Assembly (NCBI RefSeq): GCF_910594005.1
Contig: NC_057823.1
Location: 93,792,015 to 93,856,014 of the forward strand
Length of the DNA stretch: 64,000 bases
Source: Cervus elaphus
Lineage: Eukaryota; Chordata; Mammalia; Artiodactyla; Cervidae
Direction: 5' to 3'
In this document: positions 32,821 to 45,812 of the stretch, piece after piece
Layout of the letters: every line of letters starts with the position of its first letter
How positions within the stretch are numbered: position 1 is the stretch's first letter
The notes under the pieces: generated by a model
Told to the model about the DNA's origin: nothing
Database searches by the model: none
Seen by the model: the letters and a program-made list of their open reading frames with translations, nothing else
Made by a program: the position numbers and the translations under genes

Positions 32821-35745
32821 GTAAAGCATCTCACAGTGAATGCCGATGATCTGAAGGTATCAATTGTTTAGGGACTGATTATTCCAATTTGTAGACTTCA
32901 TTTCTTCTCCTTCCTCTTGCTCTGGGATAACCACTTTTGCAATCGTGCAAAGAAATGGAATACCACTTTCGGGTGCTCTGGTAACAGTGTGGCATGGCAA
33001 AGAGGTCAAATACTAATGGTCAGAATGAGTTTTGGGGAGCCAATTTCATTATTCCTTTTCGTGACTGACTGAATAATCAAAGTCAGCTATTCAGAAGGTT
33101 CTTATTAAGTGGGGTTTTCTTCTGTCCAAAATGTTTTGAAGAGGTTAGCAAGGTGGCTGTAAAGGCAAAGACTGGAAAATGAATGAGCCAATTACATTTT
33201 ACAGACCAAAAAAAAAAAAAAAGCCTTACTTTTTCACATGAAGGTTAAACAAACAAAAAGAACCTTTCTACTCAGAAGCTAATGAAGGTGGGCCAGGGCT
33301 TTTCACTTACATTTAAATAAGGCAAATTATATGAAGTAGAGTCTGAATCAAAATATTCAGGTTTTATAGCAACACCATTTCTTAGGAGGCACAAGATGTC
33401 TGATTTCTCTTTCTTTGAGCCTGGGGTTTTAAGAGTCCTGGGCAGGACTGGGCCATCCACCCTATCCCATCCATTGATGCTCCCATTGAAGTGCGGTGGA
33501 AGACGCCTGCCTTCAAGGATCATTCACTGCAGCAGAGGAGTATCTCTGGGGGAGCGCGCTTCAAAAAAAAAATCATTTAAGTTGGAATATTGAATATCCT
33601 ATTCTTCTGCAAACTACAGTATATTTTAAAAAAGAAATCTCATCCAAAATGATTAACACTTCCTACTGTTCAGGAAAAAAAGCCTGCCCTTTCAGACTAA
33701 CAGCTGTGAGTCATTAGTTCTCCAGTGATGAGATGTGTTTGATGAGTATTTTTCTTTCTAATTAAGAGATGAGATTCTCTATTTGACTGTCTCTTCAGAA
33801 AGAAGTAAAGAGAAAATGCTCTGCCTACATGGAAAGGCCATCTCCTACAAAACAATTAATTATTTCACAGCCCTTTTAGAAAATCCTTTTCCTCCCTAAT
33901 TTCATTTTTTTTTTCTTAAACTTAACACATTTGCGACCCTCAGTGTTAACCCATTTCCACCCAACCTGCACCCTCTCATGCTTTCCTGTTTCATCATTCA
34001 AAAATGTCTATTTCAGATGAAACAGAATGAGGAAATGTATCAAAAGTACACACATGCTTATGCTCACAGCATTTGGTGTGAGAATTGTTGCTGATGTGAG
34101 AGAGGCCTCAGATTAGAAAGATGATAAATGTAGATGGTTTGCCTTTTGAAGAATTAGGCAAAGCTTAAAAAAAAATTGTAAGGGGCCTAGCGACATATAA
34201 AAACTGATTTTGATGATTAATCCTTACAAGGAAACTATTTTACTTCTACCATTAAGACTGTCTTTAAAGAGGAAAACTAGTGGATGTAAAGTGGAACCAA
34301 AAACGTTTGTTTGTCTTTTCTTTTTTGAAAAAGCCATCAGCAAAGGTTACAGAATTCCTGAATTAAAAACCTGATCTGTTTTTAAAAATTAAAAACTGTT
34401 CCTAAGAACAGCAGGGAGCAAATGAAAGCACTATTTGCCAATCAGTCCCATCAACTGCCTCCTTTATATCCTTTTTGGCACAAAGAAAGAAAGAAAGGGG
34501 AGGAAGGGAAGAGGGTCAACTTTCCACTTCTCCCACCAGGGCACATCTGAAAACATGTGGGGTATTTTTATTTATCACAATGACTTGAGTGATAACAGAG
34601 GTAATACCAACATTCGTTGGGTGGGGCATGGGTGTGAAACACTATGAAATATGTGGGACAGTTCCCCCCAATAAAAATTCCTGTCCCCAATGCTAACAAT
34701 ACTCCTCTTTGAGAAACATTGACAGTTTTCACATAGACACCAGGCTACCCCACAACTAACTTAGAAAAGAAGAAACACATATGTACATATGCATACAAGT
34801 AGGTACACAGAAGAAGGCTAGGTATGTTTCCTAGATGATGGCATGAAGGTACCGGAGAAAACGAAATGTGCTCGTTCAGATAGATTTGCACTAGACTGTT
34901 TCTCTCCATCATTAATATTCACTACTTCTTTAAAAAATCTGTCTAAAGAAGAACTGGGTGGCGTGGGGAGGGGGGGCCACTCTGCCCACTTACTCTCCCC
35001 TGGATTAAATTAGGCTCTACACAGCATCAGGGACTTCAGAACTTCATCTTCTGGGAAGGAGGTGGTCTTGCCTGGATTTTAACAGCCAGATGGTATCACC
35101 ACTTGTTCTCAGGTCTTTATTTCTGGTTGATTCCACTAAAACTTTTGGTACCACCTCCATCAACAGAGGAGAGAAGATAGGCAATTATGGACCTGATTAA
35201 TTCCCAGCCTCGCGATAGCCTTTCGAAGGTAGTTTTGAAGTAGGACATATTCCTCTCTTGAAGAGAAGCTCTGCTTTATTTGGACAATTTTTGAAAATAA
35301 GTTGGTGAGAACCTTAAACCCAGTGGATTGCTCCACCTTGTTTAGCTGTTTCCTAGGGTTCTTGCCACACTGACCCAGGGAAACTGATTGGCTCATATAT
35401 ATGCTTATATCCAGCAGTTTTTCTCCCTCCTCCAATCAGAATGAGAACCAAGATGATTGCCTCTACTGCTTTCTTTTTGAATAGTTACAACCAGATACCA
35501 AACTGACAAGACCTGTTGTGTATGTGCTGGGGTGGGGAGTGGTTATGTGTTTAAAGGAAAAAAGTCAAAGTGTACTCTCTACCAAATGATCACTTATATT
35601 GATTAGGCAAAATATGTCAAGAGAACCATCTGTCTCTGTTGTTCTGGTGACAGAATGAGATATATGGTCAGGAGTAGAAAAAAATTATATATTGGTTGAT
35701 TTATTGGCAAAGCTTTGAATTGAATCTACATACAATGTGTCTGCT
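32821..35745. other. Unique intronic sequence
   Basis: About 2.9 kb without a gene or clear transposon. A16 and similar homopolymers occur near 33207. Minus-strand open frames at 33272-33523 and 35160-35435 look like chance. Confidence 0.5.
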
Positions 35746-35955
35746 TGCATGCTCAGTTGTGTCCAACTCTTTGTGACCCCATGGACAGTAGCCCACCAGG
35801 CTCCTCTGTCCATGGGATTTTCCAGGCAAGAATACTAGAGTGGGTTGCCATTTCCTCCTCCAGGGGATCTTCCCTACCCAAGGATAGAACCTGCATCTCT
35901 TGCATCTCCTGCATTGGTGGCTGAATTCTTTACCGCTGAGCCATTGGTGAAGCCC
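35746..35955 (-). mobile_element. Bov-tA SINE
   Basis: The reversed Bov-A body (CTCAGTTGTGTCCAACTCTT, CATGGGATTTTCCAGGCAAG) is followed by a reversed tRNA-like head ending CCGCTGAGCCATTGGTGAAG. Confidence 0.93.
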
Positions 35956-37044
35956 GCAACTTACTTCGTTTGTTTACTGATGGTGTCAAAAAATCATTGT
36001 TTGTTCAGATTTACTTAGATCACTTATAAATACATATCAGAAAGTTCCAGTTCTTCACTTTGTGAAACTGTATACAGGGCTTTGGAAGTTGCTGCCTGAA
36101 ACTTTAAAGTCTACCATCGTAGTACATCCGGGCCTTTTTGAAAATCACAGCTTGGCTTCATCTATTAAAGAAACAAGCGTGACAACAAGCTAGGACTCAT
36201 CTGAAGCTGTCTTACTTATGACTCAGAGAAATATCTACTGAAGAATCTCAACAAAATGGACCAAAACAAGCTCAAAGATGGTGCTATCAACTAATCACAG
36301 TGGAATGCACCCTACTCTCCTTGATGGAGATATTATATCAATAGAATCTGCCAGCCGGAAGGCTTGGGAAGTATTTATTTATTTAGATTTTTTTCTTTTT
36401 CAGTTTACAAGTTGTACCACTACTTCATGTCATTTTTTAAATCAAAGTCAGAGATGAAAGGCTCTGGCTTTGCTTTGAGAACCCTGACAACTCCAAAATG
36501 TAAAGCCCAGAGTGTGTCCAACTAGCGCATCGCTTCAACCACACATGAATAACTGATTAGCAATTCCAGCAATGTTGTGAGTTTCATGTTGGTAAAAGTT
36601 TGGATGTAGGATGCAAGTGACAAATGCTTACACATGCCTGGAGAATGTTGATTCTCTGCGATCCCTTTCACTGGAAATTAGTACTTTACCTAGTAGTTAT
36701 AAACTTACCACAGAACCAAGCACAGTTATGTTTTTTATTTTAATAGCTTCATCATTCATAGAGGTTCTGCTTATTCAAAAACAGGTTGCATGCAAAGTTG
36801 TCCTTGCAGATTACTTATCAACACATATTTATCATTATGAATGACCAAATACGAACAATAAAGAGGAACTGGTTAATTGGTATTATTTGGTCCATTAGGA
36901 GGTTGCTGGTCTCAAGTAACAATTGCTCTTAAAAAATATTTAAGGTACATCAAAAAACATAGAATAAATAAGGTTATTAAGCTGCCTAAAGCTTGTCTTT
37001 TCCTAGAATTCCATTTCTCCATGATCCAACAGGTTTTGAAGGGA
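35956..37044. other. Unique intronic sequence
   Basis: No gene or repeat recognised. Confidence 0.5.
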
Positions 37045-37182
37045 CTCATGGAATTTTCCAGGCAAGAATACTGGAATGGGTTGCCATTTCCTTCTCCAGG
37101 GGATCTTCCTGACCCAGGGATTGAACCCAGGTCTCCAGCACTGCAGGTGGATTCCTTACCATCTGAGCCACCAGGAAAGCCC
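37045..37182 (-). mobile_element. Bov-tA SINE lacking its 3' end
   Basis: It begins within the Bov-A body (CATGGAATTTTCCAGGCAAG) and continues to a complete reversed tRNA-like head ending CCACCAGGAAAGCCC. The outer CAGTCGTGTC part is missing. Confidence 0.9.
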
Positions 37183-38934
37183 TATTAAGACTATCTTACT
37201 AATGTAGGTAAAGAACATTTCATGCTTGAATTATTTTCTAATTAAAAAAAGGGGGTGATTTAAATGTTGTCTCTCAATTTGTTTCTGTTTTTTACTTGTC
37301 TCTAGCGCCAATGAAAAAGGCCTATTTTTCTATGATATGCAAGTCATTATAGAATGTTCTAATAGCCCTTCCTGTCTTTTAACTTCTTACACTATTATTT
37401 AATAAAACTATTGGATTAAATGCGATAGTTAGGGATATTGTCTACAAATGTGCCATTTTAATGTATTTTCTAGGGCTTTGGAAGTGCTGTAAATGTTAAG
37501 GCATATTAAAGATAGTTATCCTTCCAATTTTTAAAACAGTTACTCTATTATCATTACTATTTTTGAAGCAGGTTCTTGATCAACTTCCCCCTTTGTGTGT
37601 GTAAATGCTGTATGCAGAGAGACAAATCTGATACAATGTTTGCTGATGTACCAAATGTAAATTTTTCCCTAAGCTTGAGATCTGGCTTTCAAGCTCTCTC
37701 CATCATGAACAGGTACAATATTTAGGGCAACAGCTGGTACTTCAGTTGCTCATGGGGGGAAAACTCCCTCTGTTCCATAAGACATGCCAGAAAATAAGTA
37801 TACCCAGCAGCTATCTAACAAGCCAAACACATGTTAGTGAAGTCTGCAATACCAGTTACTTTAAAAATTAGTCCTGGGGTCTTCATACTCCACCTATCTC
37901 ACTGAAGAGAAACAGAAACACCGTGAAAAAAGCAGATGATCAATCATGGGAAACTGCTTTTTCATCTAGTAGCTGATATGCCGAGGGTTGTTCTCTGCCA
38001 AATTTGGGGATGTTTGGTACCATTCTGATTTTTTTCCACTCAAATCATCTCCCTCACACTTATCCAACTTGCCATGATTATCTGTCCTGGGCTACTACTG
38101 ATTTCTGATCTTTCTTTTTAATCCCTCATGACATAACCTCACTGAAATTGCAGCTTATTTTTGATCCAGATTTAATATCTTCATTTCAATCTTAAAATCA
38201 CAGAGCCAAAGTCAGAAAGCATGTTTTTAAATGTTCACCCTCATAAATAGATTTAAGACCTAATAATATCATATATTTCAGCAATCTTACCAGTTTCTGA
38301 AACTTCATCTCATATTCTGTCTTGTAATTTTCTAATTTTCTCCTTCACTGGTCTCTCCCCCCACTCCGATCCCTCTGTTCTGGAAAAACTTCAAGAGTTA
38401 TGTTTAGCAGCTCTAGCTATGTCTGAACATTTCTGTTTGCAATTCAAATAATCATCTCAGGCTGATTTTAACAGCCTCCTTTACGCCACTCCATCTTTTA
38501 CCCTTGCTGTGTAATGTTTACTAATGAATGTCTTTCTCTCATTTCTTAACAGATCTAAGTGGTCTAGTTACCACACGGGAAGCCTAGAGGTTTGAACACT
38601 AAGTATACATTTCTCTTGGCTATTTTCCACACCCCTAAACATTTTCTTCAATTGCAATAGGGCTTGTGTTTCAATGGTAACAGAAGTTATCAGAGAACAC
38701 TAGTTTAGACAGCAAGCAAGCCACACTCCAACTGTTCAAACAGCCTGACTTTTACAGTAAAAGGAAAGGCCCTGGGCCAAGACCACTGAGATGAGCAGGT
38801 ATTTTTAGTTCACTTGTAGGCCAGCTCTAATGTAATTCTGAAATGTTTTCTTCAAACCAAACCCAACTTTTTCAGGGCTGTCCAAATCTGTTTTCTTTTA
38901 TAGCAAGTACAAATTCTTGGAGCAGGGAAAGCAT

Positions 38935-39085
38935 GAGTATCATTTGCAATGCTGCTGCATGTCTATGGTGTTGATGCTCGATGGCTCAAATTAGTCCGCA
39001 AAACAGATGAGCGCATTGTAATTAGCTCTTGTCAAACTGTTAGAAATACAAAAACCATTTCCACTGTAATAAAAATTATGAAAAA
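38935..39085. promoter_or_regulatory. Candidate conserved noncoding element
   Basis: A repeat-free block contains a homeodomain-type GTAATTAG core (39018-39025) and a TGTCAAA word (39030-39036) within GAGCGCATTGTAATTAGCTC, plus intact CpGs. It resembles vertebrate developmental enhancers in composition only; conservation was not tested. Confidence 0.3.
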
Positions 39086-39767
39086 GAAAAATCTCTCTTA
39101 TCATTTTCAGCCAAAATAGTTCCTGAAATGTCTGGTAGTTTAGGATTCCAGAGTTCTAAAAGAAGGCCATTTCATTTTCAGAAAAGCTTTCATTTCATTG
39201 ACATGGGGAGACTCAGATGTATCATCTTTCAGGCATTTCTGTTGTTATGTTTGATGGGGTTTTCAACCTCATTTCTAAAAATGACCTGTCGTGAGTGGAC
39301 ACATTTCGTTGGGCCCCAAAGCACTAACACACCATTCTCAACAAGCAGAAACTTTTGTGAGTATTTTTTAATCAAGAGTTTTTGAACTTTTTCTATCAGT
39401 GTGCTATCGTCAGTTTCATCAAAGAACTAAATACTGCTTTTTGTTTAAACAAAGGAGGATATTCAGAGGGCATACCTATAGGTTCAGATGGGACAGCTTT
39501 GATGTTAAACTCCCATGTGATGATCATTAGTTTCTTTACTTTTTATATGCTTCTTGCTGACAAATTACTGGAATATTCATTGATAGAACAGTGACACAAA
39601 AGACTATTTTACTTAACTTTAAAGTTATTCACAAGCTTCAGGAGGGTACTGGAACTGAACACCCTCTCAAAGAAAAATATGAGCTATTAACAGGTGGATG
39701 TTTCAGAAAGTAAACTTAAAAACTAAAGCAAAAGGGAGTGTAGTTTGAGATTAGGTCAAACAAATCC

Positions 39768-39786
39768 AAAAAAAAAAAAAAAAAAA
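39768..39786 (+). repeat. A19 homopolymer
   Basis: Uninterrupted A run between CAAATCC and CCTGTTCCC. Confidence 0.9.
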
Positions 39787-39963
39787 CCTGTTCCCTTCTA
39801 CTTGCCTTCAGAACTTTCCCAAAGATACCTTCAGGTATACTTGTGGGAGTGAGCAGGGTGGTAATTAATTAATTTCATCTATCTTTAAAAGTAATAAAAT
39901 TACTACATCCAAAAGTTAGCATAAAACTGATCCTAATGCTAAAACCATAAAACAGCTAGAAGA

Positions 39964-40262
39964 GGGGCTTCCCTGGTGGCTTGGTGGTAGAGAATCCGCC
40001 TGTCAGTGCAGGAGACACAGGTTCGATCCCTGGTCCAGGAAGACCCCACATGCTGCAGAGCAACTAAACCTGTGCAGCATGATACTAAGCCCTCCGGCCA
40101 CAGCTGCTGGAGGCCACGTGCTTAGAGGCCCATGCTTCCTAGCAAGAGAAGCCTCCATCACCGGAAGCCTGGGCAACGCAACCAGAGAATAGCCCCTGCC
40201 TGCACGGCGACAGAGACCCAGCACTGCCACACATACATACTATACATAATTTCTTTAAAAAA
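39964..40262 (+). mobile_element. CHR-type tRNA-Glu SINE (long form)
   Basis: The head GGGCTTCCCTGGTGGCTTGG and GGTTCGATCCCTGGTCCAGG is followed by GACCCCACATGCTGCAGAGC and the diagnostic GAGAAGCCTCCATCACCGGA and GACAGAGACCCAGCACTGCC, then an AT-rich tail. It is nested in L1. Confidence 0.88.
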
Positions 40263-40843
40263 GGACAGAGGAACTTTAAAAAAAAATCAAGAAGAAAACA
40301 TAGGAGAAAAGAGTTGGGCTGGGTGAGGAATTCGTATGTATAACACTAAAAACCAAAACCTAAACATATATTTAAAAATGAGACTGCATGAAAGTTGAAC
40401 ACTTTGGTGCTTCAAAAGACACTATTAAGAGACTGAAAAGACTAACCACATATTTGGAGAAAAAACTGCAAATAATTTATCTGAGAAAAGACTTGTATCC
40501 AGAGTATATAAAGAACATTTAAGGTTAAATTAAAAAAAAAAAACCTGATTAAAAAATGGACAAAAGATTTGAATAGACCTTTCACCAGGGCAAACACACG
40601 CATGTGTAATAAGCCAATGAAGCTCAACACTGTTAGTCACTAGGGAAATGTAAATTAAACCACAATGAGATACTGCTTCACACCCACTAGAATGGCTGTA
40701 ATCAAGGCAGAAAGTAGTAAACTGTGAAGATATAGAGAAACTAGAATGCTCACACATCACTGGTGAGGATGTAAAATGGTACAGTCATTTTGGAAAATAG
40801 TTTGGTAGTTTCTTAAAAGGGTAAATGCACATAAACTTAACAT

Positions 40844-41254
40844 CAGTTCAGTTCAGTTCAGTTCAGTCACTCAGTCGTGTCTGACTCTTTGCAACCCCGT
40901 GAATCGCGGCATGCCCAGCCTCCCTGTCCATCACCAACTCCTTGAGATTACTCAAACTCATGTCCATCGAGTCGGGGATGCCATCCAGCCATCTCATCCT
41001 CTGTCATCCCCTTCTCCTCCTGCCCCCAATCCCTCCCAGCATTAGGGTCTTTTCCAATGAGTCAACTCTTCACATGAGGTGGCCAAAGTATTGGAGTTTC
41101 AGCTTCAGCATCAGTCCTTCTAATGAACACCCACGACTGATTTCCTTTGGGCTGGACTGGTTGGATCTCCTTGCAGTCCAAGGGACTCTCAAGAGTCTTC
41201 TCCAACACCACAGTTCAAAAGCATCAATTTTGCGGCACTCAGCTTTCTTCACAC
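40844..41254 (-). mobile_element. BovB LINE 3' end nested in L1
   Basis: Starting from repeated CAGTT units of the tail, the reversed BovB 3' region runs through ACTCAGTCGTGTCTGACTCT, CCATCCAGCCATCTCATCCT, AATGAGTCAACTCTTCACAT and AACACCACAGTTCAAAAGCA. On the minus strand it still encodes ORF2 C-terminal words such as RKIDAFELWCWRRLLRVPWT. L1 sequence resumes at AACCAACAATTCC. Confidence 0.94.
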
Positions 41255-41637
41255 AAACCAACAATTCCACTCCTAATTATTTACCTAACAGAAATGAAAG
41301 CATGTGCCCACGTGAAGTCTTATCTGTGAATGCTCATCTACAACAGCATTATTCATGTTACCCCCAACTACAAACAACCCAACTGTTTGACAATGGGTGA
41401 ACGGATAATCAAAATGTACTATATCCATACAATGGTATACTACACCAATAAAAAGAAGGCACCCCTGACACATTCTGTTATGGACTCAGAATCACCAGGC
41501 TAAATGAAAGAGGTCAGAGGTAAAGGACTACATTTACATGATTTCACTCATGTGTAACGTCCAGAAAGGCAAATCACTAGAGACAGAAAACAGGCCAGTG
41601 GTTGCTAAGGGCTGATGGTGTGGATGATTGTAGTTGA

Positions 41638-41853
41638 TGTGTGTATGTGTGTGAGTGGTTCAGTCATGTCTGACTCTGCGAGCCCACGAATTGCAGCCCA
41701 CAAAGCTTCTCTGTCCGTGGGATTCTCCAGGCAAGAATGCTGGGGTGGGTTGCCATTCCCTTCTCCAGGGGATCTTCCTGACCCAGGGATCGAACCCTGG
41801 GCTCCTACATTGTAGGTAGGTTCTTTACGTTTTGAGATACAGTAGGGAAGTCC
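41638..41853 (-). mobile_element. Bov-tA SINE nested in L1
   Basis: The reversed Bov-tA order is complete to GTAGGGAAGTCC. A perfect 10-bp duplication, TTGTAGTTGA, lies at 41628-41637 and 41854-41863. Confidence 0.95.
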
Positions 41854-41972
41854 TTGTAGTTGACATGAGGGGTTGTACAACTGTAAATTTACTGATAATC
41901 AGGGAATTGTACACTTAAAATGGGTAAGTTTTATGGCATATAAGTTACACTTCAGTAAAGTTGTTTAAAAAG

Positions 41973-44900
41973 TGATAATTTCGGTGGAGGTAATTCCAAT
42001 CCAAAGAACAGAGAGAAACTAGGCCAAGGCAATGAATGATCAAAGATCTTGGAGGTAGTTTGCCAACCCGCTCAAAATATTTAAAATGCTAGTTGATGAC
42101 ACCATCTACATGATGGTTCTTCTAACAGTTTGCTGCTCCTTTGAGTTCAGAGACGTTCCACAAAAGCTATTAAGAAACAGCTAAAGTGAGTATCAACATC
42201 AATCATGGCTAGTTATAATCGGAAATGCAACCTTAGAGGTAGGTGATGAAAAATGTAATAAAATGCTTGCAATACTAATGTGAGACTATTATTACAATGA
42301 GTTTTAAATTCCCAGGATAAAATATGATCCATTTTGGAAAGAACATGTTGAATTCCTTACCCTATGAATAAAGAATGGCCCAAAGGATGAACAAAAAATG
42401 CTAAGGAAAACTCAGTCCGAGAAGATAGGGAAAAAAGGAAGGAAGGAAGGACAGCTTAGCGCAACAGGCGGGATGGGGAAAAAAAATCAGATAAAGCAAA
42501 ACAGAATTAAACCTTCGTATAGGAAAATGAGGATAGAGCTAAAAGGTCATCTTCCCATTTTGCCCACAAGAAAGCTCTCTGGTACTGCACAAATATGACA
42601 GTGTTTTCTTCCTTTGCAATCATGGTGAGGAGCTCTTTCAATTTGGGCCCAGAGACTTCGGTGTTCATTTGAATTCTTCAGTGACGTCTATTACCAAGTA
42701 ATCTACAGTACCAGCTATCAGGAAATAAAACTTTTCCATCCACCAACGTAGCAGGAAAATGTTAGGAGGGATTTGTTTTATTTTTCTGGTCAGCAACAGT
42801 CAGCAGCTCCCTTTGGTTGGTTGGGTTTGTTTTTCTCGGTATACTACATCAAGCAAATAGAAGGGAAAACTGCTGAACCCAGCAGGAAGAGTGAAAAAAA
42901 TCTGAAAACCGCTTCCAACTGTTTTTATTCCCGTACTTTGAAAACTCTAGGCTAATCCTGTATCTTCCTAGACTGCTGCATACATGTCTCGGATTTTTTT
43001 TTTCCTGCAATAAAGCTTACTACGAGTGTTTGTAAGTTAACTAAATTAGAGCAGGCATGAAGAAGCAGGTGAGCCCTGGCAGATTTCCCATTGTTTTCAC
43101 AGGCATTTTCCTCTATCAATTGCTGCAGTCTACACCGGCTCCCTGTTCTGCTGTCTGGGCCGCAGAGCTATTCTATCTCCGGGGGCCGCAGGTGTGGCTT
43201 TGTGCTCTTAAGTGCACGACACGGGGCCAAATACAGCTCACCTTTCACCGTTTATGTTGTGGCAACACTGCGCTTCTTTCATTGACACTGTAGCTTTCAG
43301 ATGTGACCGACCACACTTGGTGCTGAAGTGTTCATCACCTTTCTCGCTCTAATAAAGAGATCGACTTAGTGGCAGCTCTGGGTTCGGCGTTCACTGGTGT
43401 AATAAGTGAGAGGGACACGTTTCCTCTTCTCTAGCTCCTTTGTGATCTAGAGCAGGCAGGGAGAGCTGCATGGCTTCTAAACATTAGCTAGAAAAGAGCA
43501 CCTCTACTGCACATCACAGCAAAAGTAAATGGATTGGGGCTGGTGTCAAAGAGAGGGCAATAGACCCCCTAAAAACAAAACCCAGGGCGTGGAATTTTCT
43601 GGGTTGTCTATATGGCTCTGTTTCTTTCTCTTTTATGACTAGCCCATGCAAAATAAAGTGTCACTGGCATATAGATAGAGAGGCAGAACCTAAGAGGGAA
43701 CACTGTAAAAAGGTAAAATAAAAAGGGCTAAAAAAATGTTTTCTATGACTTCTGCCACTAAACAATTAAGGCTTTTTCTATTGAGAAACTTATGGATAAT
43801 GAGAGCCCCAAATCAGCTAAAAAATGTCAGTGTTAAGGATAAAATAGGTTATGCATAAATACATTTACCAAGTTATCATCTATCATAAAATGTGTATATG
43901 GATATAACAGAAGATGCATGTATATAAATGTATATCTATACTGTATCTGTATCTATCTATACTTTTATTCATCCATCCCATGGAAAGTATGTAACTATAA
44001 ATATTAAGTGATTATTTATGGCACCCTCCCCCTAACTCTAGAATGGAAATATCAATTCAATTATAATGTGAAAGTTCATTAAATGCTGCTAATTATATAG
44101 TTTATCTCACTTCTAAGGAAATAGTTTTACATGAGATATATTTTAACACAGTACTGTTAATATATTAAGGAACTTTGTTATTTTGGAAGCTCAGTTGGAA
44201 TTGAAAATGAAACCTGCTTTAAATAATTTTAATTAAGTAAAATGATTACTATGGAGGAATAATTATATCTAAGCATTTCTAAACCCCAAGGGACCATTTA
44301 ACTCTTCACCTTTATAATTTTTAATGGGTTTTCTTCCCATATTGCAGATAGGAAAATTGAGTTTAGGGTGAAAGAAGTATTTTCTAACATGTGTATTAGC
44401 CATCATTTTTAACATCTACTTTACTATCTTATTTCCAGAAATAAAGTGGTAAAATTGGAAGGCTTTTAAACAATTTTTGCAGCCTCTCTTCAAGATCACA
44501 TGAAAAGATCATAAATATACATATATATATTTTAAAGCTTGTTAAATGTAAAAGAATATTTTTATATGAGTTAAAGTCATCATTTTATTAATCTGCTTTT
44601 AGAACTTCCTTCCCATTTTAAGATCCATTTAAAAGACTGTGTTAAAGATAAAGGTGTCAAAGATAAGAAAATGTTCTTGATAATCAGTACTGAAAACCTG
44701 TAACAGAGAAATCCTATTCCTGGCTGAAAACCTCTTATCTTCTCACATCGTCAAGACTCACCCAGTGCTTCAGCACAGCTAAAATATGTCTGGCCTATCA
44801 CACAGGAGCAGCTGAAATTTCCTACATCGTAACCTTTCAACTCCATCACCTTTTGGACAATTACACGAGTCCTAGTCCCCAACACACTCGTGACCTAAAA

Positions 44901-45679
44901 AAGTAATGTTGGGTTTCGCTTGCTTGTTTTTGTTTTGTTTGGTTGTTGCTTTTGCTGTTGTTTCTTCGGTTTTACTTCAACCTCAATTATTGGTACATTT
45001 TATTGTATGAGTCTGACTTGATCTGCAATAAAAGAAAGTCAGTGTGGGGAGGGAGCATGGGCGAGCACCATGCCGCACCCCAAATAAGCTTATCAGGTTA
45101 TTACTTACATGTAATAGTTCCTAGTCTCATAACTGTTAGTTCAACTATATGCTGATGACTGTCTCTTTAAGGAATTACTGGGCCACCCATCCTTGTGGAC
45201 ACCTCTTGTCTCTTTATTCAGTGCCCTGAACTTGTGCAAACTCTCTATCACTCTCAGTTGATGGTTTCTGACTCTGCCTCTGGCTGCGGAAGGAGGGACA
45301 TTTGACTCAAACCTGGTCAGTGATTGGTTCAAGGATGGGCCAATCTGAACAAGTGAGGCTCAACTCTGGGTCTTTGACCCTATTGAAAAAAAAGAGAGTT
45401 TCTCTTCCCTAAACAAAAACTAGAAGCAATGTAGACCTGGTTGGGGGTGGGAGGTGGGGTGTGTGTGTGAATTGCCCCTTAGGGGAAATCCTGCCCAAGA
45501 TCAATGAAAATCAAGCCAAGAAATAGCAAGAAGCTGAGTTCTGAAGGAATCATTTAAGCCTCCAAATCCAGACATGTCTAGAAAGACAATTTGGCCTGTC
45601 ACACATACATATACAAAAGAAGATAGGAAGGGCAATTGAAACATTTCAATGAAATCCTTACAGCTTTTGAACAATGTAG
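41973..45679. other. Unique intronic sequence
   Basis: About 3.7 kb with no gene or clear transposon. A GGAA run lies near 42436-42450 and irregular TATC/TGTA repetition near 43910-43965. The 43040-43460 block is listed separately. Confidence 0.5.
43040..43460. promoter_or_regulatory. Candidate CpG-retaining noncoding element
   Basis: A repeat-free block carries about ten CpGs (TCCGGGGGCCGCAGG, GTGCACGACACGGGGCC, GAGATCGACTTAGTGG, GGGTTCGGCGTTCACTGG) inside an AT-rich intron. It could be a regulatory element; no core promoter pattern was recognised. Confidence 0.3.
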
Positions 45680-45812
45680 AATTCATCCACCACTCCTGGC
45701 CCCCACCAGACTGATCTAAGTAGAATCTCTGGCAGCAGGGCCCTAGAATCTAAAATTTTCATTATTCCCTCAACGTTTCTGGTGATCACCTAATTTAGGG
45801 AACTACTCTGGG
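45680..45812 (+). mobile_element. MER5A-like DNA transposon (hAT-Charlie)
   Basis: GGCCCCCACCAGACTGATCT, AGTAGAATCTCTGGCAGCAG, GGGCCCTAGAATCTAAAATT and GGTGATCACCTAATTTAGGG, then ACTACTCTGG, follow the MER5A right half. Confidence 0.6.

Larger units (their letters stand above)
37183..39889. other. Unique intronic sequence with a candidate element
   Basis: There is no gene or clear transposon in this 2.7-kb stretch. A19 homopolymer lies at 39768-39786. The 38935-39085 segment is listed separately. Confidence 0.5.
39890..41972 (+). mobile_element. L1 3' half broken by three later insertions
   Basis: L1 landmarks occur in order: GCTAAAACCATAAAACAGCT, AAAAAATGGACAAAAGATTT, GAATGGCTGTAATCAAGGCA, then AACAATTCCACTCCTAATTA, CATCTACAACAGCATTATTC, AAATGGGTAAGTTTTATGGC and a 3' end at AGTAAAGTTGTTTAAAAAG. 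It is interrupted by a CHR SINE (39964-40262), a BovB 3' end (40844-41254) and a Bov-tA (41638-41853). Confidence 0.85.

Noticed and set aside
33272..33523. Minus-strand open frame considered as an upstream MCTP1 exon
   Set aside because: Its translation does not resemble C2 or membrane regions of MCTP1, and no acceptor/donor pair in phase was found.
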